64,000 nucleotides of DNA, taken from the NCBI RefSeq assembly GCF_000960975.1, contig NZ_CP010803.1, positions 2,073,944 to 2,137,943 on the forward strand, read 5' to 3'. The position numbers were made by a program, and so were the translations under genes. Numbering within the stretch: position 1 is the stretch's first letter; the number at the start of each line of letters is the position of its first letter. This DNA is from Martelella endophytica (GTDB lineage: Bacteria; Pseudomonadota; Alphaproteobacteria; Rhizobiales; Rhizobiaceae). The notes beneath the pieces were generated by a model, which was not told where the DNA came from, searched no databases, and worked only from the letters and a program-made list of their open reading frames with translations. Positions 8,909 to 15,930 of this stretch are shown here, one piece after another.

Positions 8909-9154
8909 TTAGTTGCTGTTCTTTTGGGAGCGCTCGATGAGCTTGAGCTTGTGGTCCGGGCCGACAACGTAGGTTTCCACGTAATGCTGACCATTGCTGT
9001 AGAAGTCGTTGGTCATGGCGGAGCCAACTGGCGACTTGGCGAGCTGACCGTACTGCGAGCCGCCATAGGTGATGCTACCGGGGATAGGCTGGAGCGCGAA
9101 GGCCGGAGCGGAGATCGTGCCGAGTAGGGCGATTGTTGCGATGATCGTCTTCAT
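8909..9154 (-). CDS. Small exported protein of unknown function
   Basis: 81 residues with a good signal peptide (MKTIIATIALLGTISAPAFA) and an AAAGGACCC ribosome site before the ATG. The mature 60 residues contain GGSQYGQLAKSPVGSA and HYVETYVVGPDHKLKLIE, with no cysteines. It looks like the short periplasmic proteins frequent in Rhizobiales; I do not recognise a named family. It stands alone between the AraC-type gene and the divergent sensor kinase. Confidence 0.7.
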   Translation of the reverse strand: MKTIIATIALLGTISAPAFALQPIPGSITYGGSQYGQLAKSPVGSAMTNDFYSNGQHYVETYVVGPDHKLKLIERSQKNSN

Positions 9155-9334
9155 TTTAGGGTCCTTTATGTTGGAAGCACCGGAGAACCATTCCCCGGTT
9201 GCAAGGAGATCATCGTCGAAACGGCCATTTATCTATTGTAGCTTGCGAGCGGTTTTGGCTGATCCACGCATGCCATTCATCCAACTGAGAAGTCATGCGC
9301 AAACCTGTGAGCGAGCAGTATCGTCAAAGATACC

Positions 9335-11251
9335 TTGACGAGCGCTCACCCGAGAGACTTACTAGGATGCAAGGGGAAGCCCTGGGCACCAATATCTGTT
9401 TTGATCACGGACGCTGAATTGGTAACTATTTGTCGCTGGATACTGGCGGCTTGCGCCGCCTTGCTGGCCGGCTGCGAGCTTTTCGTTTGGCACGCGCTCG
9501 GTTCGGAGACGAGAGTGACCGGCGGCGCTGTGACACTGCTGGGCGCGTGTCTCGGTCTGACCGCAATCGGAACCGTTCTCGCTGAGCGACTGTTTGCAGC
9601 GCGCGATCGTATCTCGGAGACCCCAGAAGAAATCGGACTGCTCGATCGAGTCCCGCAATTTGTCTGGCGCGCAAATGCTACGGGCCAGGTGGATTTCTTC
9701 AACAGTGAGTTCCGTGAGCTCACTGGCGAAGATCCGGGGCAGGCCGTCACCCGTAACGACTGGCGACGCCATATACATCCAGACGATCTCGCAGACTTCG
9801 AGGGGCGCTGGTCAGAGGCTGTTGCCCGAAAAAGCGACGTGCGGACCCTGTTTAGGATTTTACACACCGGCGGCGAATACAGATGGATGAGGGGGTATGG
9901 CCGACCTTCGTACGATCCGCAAACAGGAGCGGTCTTGGGCTGGTATGGCGGTCTCCACGACGTCCACGAGGAGATTCTCGCCAAGCAGAAGGCAGAAGCA
10001 CTGATCGCTCACCTTGATGATGCTGTGCGCACACGGACACGCGAACTGCTGCAGAGCGAGGAGCGTTTCCGTACGCTTTTCGATGACATGAATATTGCCT
10101 ACGCCGAGCAGTATATTGGTGAGGCCAAGCGAATGATCGACGGGCTGAGGGCCGCAGGGATCACGAATTTCAGGGCTTATATTGTGGCCAATCCACATTT
10201 CGTCGACAAATGCCTCGCCAGCATTCGTGTCAACCGCGTCAACGGTGCTCTCTTGAACATGATGGGCTATCGCGATCATGAAGAACTCGTGGCAAAACCC
10301 CCAACCGAGAATGCCGTCGATTCGAGAAGGGTGATGACCCAGCAGCTTGAGGCAATGTTCGACGAGCGCCATCATTTCATGACGACTGCAACGCTCTTGG
10401 GAAAGGATAACCGTCGGGTTACCGTCGCGGTCGGCGTCAACGCTTCTGCCGACTGGGCGGTCTCGCTCTCCACTCATATCGATATCACCGAGCGGCTTCA
10501 GGCCGACGAGATGGTGATGGAAGCCCGTGGAGAGCTTGCCCGCGTCAACCGTGCCCTGACGATCGGTGCCCTTTCCAGTTCGCTGGCGCATGAGTTGAAT
10601 CAGCCGCTTCTTGCGCTGGGCATGTCGGCTCAGGCCGCCAAACGGTGGCTTGCACGAACGCCACCAGATATCGCGCAGGCCGAGGCGACCCTGGAGAAGG
10701 TCACCTACAATGCGGAGCGAATGGATGCCATAATCCGGAACACGCGCCTGAAACTTGTCCGTGGGGCAAGTCCGCTGGTGTCGATAGAGCTGACGGACGT
10801 CTTGGCGGAAACGGCCATGCTTCTCGAACACGACGTAGAGACAAAGCGGGTGCGGCTGATTGTGGCGCCCTCTCCCCGGACCTTCTACGTCAAGGCGGTT
10901 CGCATTGAACTGCAGCAGGTCCTGACCAATATTGTCCTCAATGCGGCAGAAGCGATGCAGCATGTCCGAGACAATCGGATTATTCGGATCAGCATCGAGC
11001 CGCAAGGAAGTACCGTTGCGATCGTGATTGCAGACAATGGCCCTGGCATCGCCAAAGAACATCTTTCCCATATCTTTGAGCCCTTCTTCACCACGAAGGC
11101 GGGCGGAATGGGAATGGGACTGCAGATATGCAGAAACATTGTCGACGGTTTCAATGGGGCACTGAAGGCGGAAAACGGGCCGCAGGGCGGAGCCATCTTC
11201 CGGATTGAACTGCCCCTCGCAGCAACCGATGAAATGCTAACCACCGATTGA
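9335..11251 (+). CDS. Membrane PAS sensor histidine kinase
   Basis: 638 residues from a TTG. Two N-terminal membrane helices (about 33-52 and 62-80) lead to a PAS domain (about 100-215, FVWRANATGQVDFFNSEF). A coiled segment SEERFRTLFDDMN follows, then a second sensor region (to about 390), a DHp helix with SLAHELNQP (His419) and a HATPase domain (IVLNAAEAM, DNGPGIA, FFTTKAGGMGMGLQIC). The linker and catalytic part resemble the kinase half of the transporter-kinase fusion at the window start. Its last 15 bases overlap, tail to tail, the receiver gene 11237-11614. A start further in is possible because no clear ribosome site precedes the TTG. Confidence 0.9.
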   Translation: MTSAHPRDLLGCKGKPWAPISVLITDAELVTICRWILAACAALLAGCELFVWHALGSETRVTGGAVTLLGACLGLTAIGTVLAERLFAARDRISETPEEIGLLDRVPQFVWRANATGQVDFFNSEFRELTGEDPGQAVTRNDWRRHIHPDDLADFEGRWSEAVARKSDVRTLFRILHTGGEYRWMRGYGRPSYDPQTGAVLGWYGGLHDVHEEILAKQKAEALIAHLDDAVRTRTRELLQSEERFRTLFDDMNIAYAEQYIGEAKRMIDGLRAAGITNFRAYIVANPHFVDKCLASIRVNRVNGALLNMMGYRDHEELVAKPPTENAVDSRRVMTQQLEAMFDERHHFMTTATLLGKDNRRVTVAVGVNASADWAVSLSTHIDITERLQADEMVMEARGELARVNRALTIGALSSSLAHELNQPLLALGMSAQAAKRWLARTPPDIAQAEATLEKVTYNAERMDAIIRNTRLKLVRGASPLVSIELTDVLAETAMLLEHDVETKRVRLIVAPSPRTFYVKAVRIELQQVLTNIVLNAAEAMQHVRDNRIIRISIEPQGSTVAIVIADNGPGIAKEHLSHIFEPFFTTKAGGMGMGLQICRNIVDGFNGALKAENGPQGGAIFRIELPLAATDEMLTTD

Positions 11252-11614
11252 GCGCCCCGTGGCGGTTTCGAGCGCCGGGATCAATGCTTCGGGGCGAAAT
11301 GGCTTTCCGAGGAACAGCGTCGCCCCTTTCTGCATTGCCCTGTTAGTTATCTGTTCTTCGTTGTGAGAGCTGATGACGACGACCGGCATGGTCTCTCCGG
11401 CGCCACGGAGCCGCGCTAGGAGTTCCAGGCCGTCCATTCCGGGCAACTGAATGTCCAGGATGAGGCAATCGTACTCCGCACCGGCGCTTGCCAGATAGTC
11501 TTCGGCAGAGGAGAAGGACCAGGTGTTGCAACCGTGGGATCTGAGGAGATCCTCATAGGCAAGTCTGACCCAGTCATCGTCTTCGACGATCGCTATATTC
11601 AGCACATGTGACAA
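11237..11614 (-). CDS. Stand-alone receiver protein
   Basis: 125 residues, receiver domain only: acidic pocket IVEDDDW, phospho-acceptor Asp in LILDIQLPGMDG, Ser in VVISSHN and Lys in FLGKPFRPE. It is encoded downstream of the FixJ-like gene (31 bases apart, same strand) and convergent with the kinase, which it overlaps by 15 bases. It mirrors the receiver at 3362-3727. It is likely a phosphorelay intermediate or sink for the kinase. Confidence 0.85.
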   Translation of the reverse strand: MSHVLNIAIVEDDDWVRLAYEDLLRSHGCNTWSFSSAEDYLASAGAEYDCLILDIQLPGMDGLELLARLRGAGETMPVVVISSHNEEQITNRAMQKGATLFLGKPFRPEALIPALETATGRSIGG

Positions 11615-11645
11615 TTTCGGAACCTGCCTATGGACCGTTGCGAGC

Positions 11646-12272
11646 TTATTGTGCGAGGTCCCGACGGTCCAGCTTTTCCATCTTTCGCACCAGATCAGCC
11701 AAGGACCGCGCCTCCATCTTGCGCATAGCGTTGCCTCTGTGAAGTTTCACCGTGACCTCGCTGATTCCAAGGTCGGCAGCGATCTGCTTGTTCATCCGGC
11801 CTGTGATCACAAGGTCGCAGACCTCTCTTTCGCGTGTCGTGAGTGTCCCATAACGTTCGTGCAGGCGGGCATTGCGCTGACGAAGATCTTGTTCGGCCGC
11901 GTCCTTTCGGAGTGCACTTGCGACAGAATCGAGCAAAGCCTGTTCTCTGAACGGCTTCGTCAGGAAATCGACTGCGCCGGCCTTCATAGCCTTAACGGTC
12001 ATCGGGATGTCGCCATATCCGGTCATAATGATCACCGGGCGGGGAATATTTCGGGCCTGCAACTGCTGCTGAAAGTCGAGTCCGCTAGCACCGGCAAGCC
12101 TTACGTCTAGTATAATGCAGCCCGGCCGGCTGAGATCCTCGCACTGGAGAAGCTCGCTGGGCGAGGCAAAGGTTGTTGCCGTGAAACCAGCCGACTTCAG
12201 AAGATTGCTCAGTGAATCTCGCACCTCCGGATCGTCGTCTATGATGCGCACTATCGCCTGACCCGTCTGCAT
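11646..12272 (-). CDS. FixJ-family response regulator
   Basis: 208 residues: receiver (RIIDDDPEVRDSL, Asp in ILDVRLAGASG, Thr in IMTGYGDIPMTVKAMKAG, Lys in FLTKPFRE), then a LuxR-type helix-turn-helix (LTTREREVCDL, IAADLGISEVTVKLHRGNAMRKME). It is clearly paralogous to the regulator at 2598-3266, sharing the GDxPM(S/T)V(R/K)AMKAGA block. Probably co-transcribed with the receiver gene that follows and phosphorylated by the kinase at 9335-11251. A 10-bp inverted repeat lies 80 bases upstream. Confidence 0.9.
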   Translation of the reverse strand: MQTGQAIVRIIDDDPEVRDSLSNLLKSAGFTATTFASPSELLQCEDLSRPGCIILDVRLAGASGLDFQQQLQARNIPRPVIIMTGYGDIPMTVKAMKAGAVDFLTKPFREQALLDSVASALRKDAAEQDLRQRNARLHERYGTLTTREREVCDLVITGRMNKQIAADLGISEVTVKLHRGNAMRKMEARSLADLVRKMEKLDRRDLAQ

Positions 12273-13430
12273 ATCTTCATCGCATTCCTGGTTACGTCAT
12301 CTGCCTTCACCGGTGATGACAGCGCGTGTTTCCGATATCTGCCTGATTTCCGATCCAAATCGTTCCGGCGGACGATTTGGACCAACCTTCCTAAACGGAG
12401 GTAACACCAGACTTTCTGTTCCGGCAATCCCGCTTGCGCAGTCGGCTCCCAGCTCCTGTGTTGCTGGAAGACAACGGTAGATTTTAGCGCTGCGGAGGAG
12501 GTTGCATAGCTGTTCCTAGGGATAGGTCGTGGTAAGAGGTCATGAAGATGACTGTATCGCGGATTCCCGTCTGGTGGGGTGTTGCTGCCACAGATTGGGC
12601 GCTGCTAAACCGCCCAATCATCGGCGGTAAGGTTCCGGTCGCTCTCAGCTGTCCGAAACTGTTCATGGCTGGCAGTATCGCGATGGAACTGGGCGGGCTC
12701 GCGAGTGCTGCTTCTCTTCCCATTGCGGTGGACGAGCGGGGCACTTGGCATTGCCGTTTTCGGTGGCGTCATGACAGCGCCGGTTCTGCGCGGATCTTAC
12801 GTGTCACACCAAATCTAATTCACCGGCGGTCATCAATGGCGGCCTGGGGAGTGATCGCATTGATGCCCGATGCATTTGGACCGGCCACCGTATCTGCTTT
12901 TGGCGCTGCCGTAAAAGAACGTCCGAGATTGGCGTCAGTGTTATGGCTTTTGCGTTCAAACCGTCTTTAACGCTCGCTGGCACAGTCCTCGTGACGGCCG
13001 GGCAGAAGCCGGGCTGATGTCATTGGTCGCGCTTAGGCAACCTGAGCACAGGCGCGCAAGTGTGCTTTGAATGCCGGTTCTGCCACCCCATTGAGGATTG
13101 ATTTAACGTCGCGCACGGAGGCAATAAAAAACGACTTCAACAATGCGCCAGGGGCGCGGGTCTTTGATCACACATTGGCGGCATCGTTCTTTGGAAGCAG
13201 TTATTGATCCATCTCTGATGATACATAGGTGCAACGCCGTCCTTCATCGCTGAACGCCCTTTGATCGTCAAATTGGTGGGTTCCGGAAGCAGAACTATGC
13301 AAGTCTTTATGCTACTTCTGCTTTTCTTTCCGTTTTGTTTTTTCACAAAAATCGAGCACTTTTGATTCATCAAGGCTCCTCGCACGCCGGGGGTAAAATT
13401 CCCTTTGAACCGGAAAGTGGATGCAAAGAA
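12273..13430. other. 1.16-kb region without a confident gene
   Basis: Open frames here (12484-12744 minus, 12542-12970 plus) show no family features. A frame around 12738-12790 reads GALGIAVFGGVMTAPVL, like the last membrane helices of RND efflux pumps, then hits a stop, so this may be eroded sequence. At 13145-13157 is a small GC repeat (GCGCC-AGG-GGCGC). Because the mobilization genes start at 13431, the transfer origin may lie in the last 400 bases, but I see no nic motif I would trust. Confidence 0.4.
12354..12381. repeat. Perfect 10-bp inverted repeat upstream of FixJ-like gene
   Basis: Arms TCCAAATCGT (12354-12363) and ACGATTTGGA (12372-12381) around an 8-base GC-rich spacer. There is no T-run on either side, so a dimer operator is more likely than a terminator. 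It lies 82 bases before the minus-strand regulator start. Confidence 0.55.
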
Positions 13431-13757
13431 ATGGCTGGACGCCCAAGAAAAGCCGAAGCGGAAAAGAGCAAACAGAGGGAAGTGTGGACGACAGATTGTC
13501 GTTGGGCGGAGATCCGTCACGAGGCAAAGGCTGCGGGAATGACGATTTCAGCCTATCTCTGCCAGAGGCGTACTGACCGCCCGATCAGCGCCAGGCAGGG
13601 ATTGCTGATCATCGAGACCTTGCAAGCTATCCGGGATCGGCAGGACCATCTGGTCGATGTGATTGACAGGAACGGCGGGAATGCTCAAGTGCTTCAGGCG
13701 CTTCTCCGACTTGAGCGTGCCTATGATCGTGTCGTTGACGGCTTGGTGTTCCGATGA
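13431..13757 (+). CDS. MobC-like mobilization accessory protein
   Basis: 108 residues from ATG 13431 (AAAGAA ribosome site); an in-frame upstream ATG is less likely. A basic start (GRPRKAEAEKSKQREVW) precedes a ribbon-helix-helix-like segment (RWAEIRHEAKAAGMTISAYLCQRRTDRP), then a helical tail. This is the arrangement of MobC/relaxosome accessory proteins, which help the relaxase bind and melt the transfer origin. Its stop overlaps the relaxase start by four bases (ATGA), showing translational coupling. Confidence 0.75.
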   Translation: MAGRPRKAEAEKSKQREVWTTDCRWAEIRHEAKAAGMTISAYLCQRRTDRPISARQGLLIIETLQAIRDRQDHLVDVIDRNGGNAQVLQALLRLERAYDRVVDGLVFR

Positions 13758-15739
13758 TTCTGGGATGGTCGCCGCATAGCGGAGCGGATCTGCGGAGTAA
13801 TCTGATGGCAGCGATCCGGTATCTGATCGCGCAGCGCGTAACCAAGGACATGAACGGGCAGCGCCTTGCTGTTCTCCGCGACCCTGCGCCGGAAGTCCTG
13901 ATCAGTGACCCGCGGCTCGTGCTGGCTGCGATGCAGCTTCTGGAGTCCAAGCATCGCTATTCGGTCGCGACCCTGTCCTTTGATCGCAGCGATATTGATG
14001 TCGCCGCATTCAATGCCGGCCATGCCGCCTCGCGAATGAAGGTTGGCCAGACATTGGACCTCTTCTTCCATGTGGCCTATGCCGGGCTGCCGCAGAGAGC
14101 CTGCCTTCATCCGCTTGTCGGCACGCACACGCATACCGGTCGACTGGAGGTGAACATCATGCTGCCACGCACGGTTTTGAAAGCAGATGGTAGCCCGCGC
14201 GCCTATAACGCCAATCCACCCGGGCGGGGCAGCCGCAGCCTTTGGGATTCCTTTCGTGATACGGTCAATGGCCGTTTCGGGTGGGCAGACCCTCTTTCAC
14301 CGCTGCGAAAGCGCGATTTTGCAATGCCCGACAGGCAGCTAAAGCAAAGACGCGAGGCCGAGCGGAATGGCAATGATCCTGGCGCCGATCTGCGTGACAG
14401 GATCATCGAGATTGCCGCAGCCCACCTTGATTACACCCGCATATTTTCGCGGGAAATGCTTCTTGATGCTATTGCGCCGGAGCTGTCTGAGCTCGGCATT
14501 CGCGTCAAACGCAAGAACCTTCGTACGACAACGTTCACAGGCCCCGGTCTGGAACGTGATATCCGGCTGTCCGGCTATGCCTTTTCAGATTTCTTTCGCG
14601 AGGAAGACCCGCGACATAGCCTGTCGATGGGCGAGCGTCTGATCGAAAGAGCGGACGAGCTCCGGCGGGCGCCATCACTTTTGGCCGAGGGAATGGAAAG
14701 GCGTGCGGCGCTCAATCGGTCCCGGTTGCGGTACCACTATCCGGATACGGTGCTGGAACGGCCCGGTGATATTCTGAGCGGACCGGGACTTTCACTGCCG
14801 GCCTGCCATCAGGACCACCTGGCGCTTTCCGGCACCTTGTTCAGGCAGAGGTTCAAAAGAGCTGCAAACCGTATCTGGACAGAACGGGACGGCGAGACAG
14901 CACCATGGTCGGAAAAGGTTCGGATATCGAGCGACCTCGATATTCATCGATCACCGTTGTCCGCAGACGCCAGATCAGCGGGAACGAATAAGATCACGCG
15001 TCGGATTGGAGAACTGTTCAGGCGTCTGCTCGGCCGCCTGATTGAACGGCAGGCGTCTCACCTTTTGGCGAAGTCGCTTTTGCGCCTTGATCAGGCACGG
15101 TGGAGATCCCTTGAAAAACGATTGGAGTCAATGAATGGAAAAGAGGAAGGAAGCGCAGGTGAACTGGGAGGAGCTCGGTCGGGACATCAAGCGCCTGACA
15201 GCGCTGATCGACCCGTTGGAAATGCTTTTGATGCAGGAGAAAAATCCGGATATCTCGGCCCGGATCGAGCGGTTCATAGACCAGATCCAGCGCGTGGCGG
15301 ACCAGATGGATCGCGCGGTGACGGCGCTGGAGGCCGATCAGGAAACGCGGCGGAAAGTGAAGCATATCGAGACGCAGATCCTGGCGCAGACACAAGATAT
15401 ATCGGCAATGAGAAACGATCTTTCAAAGGTCTTGGCGGCGCTGGGCCAGCCGCTGGGAACGTAATAGCACCGCCGACAAGGGCAGAGCTGATCCGGAGAG
15501 TGGCGGAGGCAGCGGCACAGCGCGGTCAAACCATGCCGCGTGTCAGTTTCGTTGTCTATCAGGGCCAGGAGATGCTTCGTGGACAGACCCCCGACGGACA
15601 TTTCCTTTATGACGGAAGCCGTGCATTGGACTTCAATCGCGACGGCCTTGTGCGTGAGTTGAGGGTTGGGGCAGTAGAGACGGCATCACCCTTCGAGGAT
15701 GGTGACCCCGATGCAGCGCCTGACTTGCCGGAATTGTGA
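13754..15739 (+). CDS. MobA/VirD2-like relaxase (probable)
   Basis: 661 residues. The N-terminal 200 residues fit a conjugative relaxase: an early helix with RYLIAQRV, then HPLVGTHTHTGRLEVNIM, which resembles the three-histidine metal motif followed by an Asn, and a long basic helical part after 200. It should nick the transfer origin and lead DNA out using a conjugation apparatus supplied in trans, since no type IV secretion genes are here. Residues about 460-570 read as Gly/Arg/Asp/Pro-rich low-complexity sequence exactly where a second gene (15135-15464) is encoded in the +1 frame. The last 80 residues look protein-like again (ELIRRVAEAAAQRGQTMPRV). Family call is moderate. Confidence 0.6.
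   Translation: MILGWSPHSGADLRSNLMAAIRYLIAQRVTKDMNGQRLAVLRDPAPEVLISDPRLVLAAMQLLESKHRYSVATLSFDRSDIDVAAFNAGHAASRMKVGQTLDLFFHVAYAGLPQRACLHPLVGTHTHTGRLEVNIMLPRTVLKADGSPRAYNANPPGRGSRSLWDSFRDTVNGRFGWADPLSPLRKRDFAMPDRQLKQRREAERNGNDPGADLRDRIIEIAAAHLDYTRIFSREMLLDAIAPELSELGIRVKRKNLRTTTFTGPGLERDIRLSGYAFSDFFREEDPRHSLSMGERLIERADELRRAPSLLAEGMERRAALNRSRLRYHYPDTVLERPGDILSGPGLSLPACHQDHLALSGTLFRQRFKRAANRIWTERDGETAPWSEKVRISSDLDIHRSPLSADARSAGTNKITRRIGELFRRLLGRLIERQASHLLAKSLLRLDQARWRSLEKRLESMNGKEEGSAGELGGARSGHQAPDSADRPVGNAFDAGEKSGYLGPDRAVHRPDPARGGPDGSRGDGAGGRSGNAAESEAYRDADPGADTRYIGNEKRSFKGLGGAGPAAGNVIAPPTRAELIRRVAEAAAQRGQTMPRVSFVVYQGQEMLRGQTPDGHFLYDGSRALDFNRDGLVRELRVGAVETASPFEDGDPDAAPDLPEL
15135..15464 (+). CDS. 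Nested coiled-coil mobilization protein (MobB-like position)
   Basis: 109 residues encoded wholly inside the relaxase gene in the +1 frame, with its own GGAG seven bases before the ATG. The product is helical with heptad character (WEELGRDIKRLTALIDPLEML, FIDQIQRVADQMDRAVTALE, KHIETQILAQTQDISAM) and normal amino-acid composition. The relaxase frame over the same bases is degenerate. This is the same trick as mobB inside mobA of RSF1010, although I see no sequence likeness strong enough to use that name. It probably belongs to the relaxosome. Confidence 0.7.
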   Translation: MEKRKEAQVNWEELGRDIKRLTALIDPLEMLLMQEKNPDISARIERFIDQIQRVADQMDRAVTALEADQETRRKVKHIETQILAQTQDISAMRNDLSKVLAALGQPLGT

Positions 15740-15930
15740 TCCCGGTGCTCGTTGTCGATGCTGAACGCGCCGGTGCCAAATGGCGCGTCATGTGTCCGTC
15801 CTCTGACCTGATGCTCTTTATGGAGAATCCTGAGTTTTTGCCGGTCCTGTTTCGGCAGTTTTCCTTGTTGCGTTCCGTTTGGCCTGAGGCTCTCTCATGT
15901 TCTCTTCCAGGATGCCGGTATCCGGTGTGA
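15736..15930 (+). CDS. Possible small ORF coupled to relaxase stop
   Basis: 64 codons from a GTG overlapping the relaxase stop (GTGA). The first 30 residues look plausible (IPVLVVDAERAGAKWRVMCPSSDLML); the second half runs antisense to the end of the FtsH-like gene. It may be a real coupled gene whose end was replaced by that neighbour, or chance. Confidence 0.25.
   Translation: MIPVLVVDAERAGAKWRVMCPSSDLMLFMENPEFLPVLFRQFSLLRSVWPEALSCSLPGCRYPV

Noticed and set aside
9860-11071. 403-codon minus-strand open frame opposite the sensor kinase
   Set aside because: No recognisable domain and fully antisense to conserved kinase motifs.
12542-12970. 142-codon plus-strand ORF
   Set aside because: No family features, no ribosome site and irregular composition; overlaps a possible decayed pump fragment in another frame.
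13100-13430. Transfer origin upstream of the mobilization genes
   Set aside because: Expected here by position, but I see no nic consensus or strong repeat that would justify calling it.
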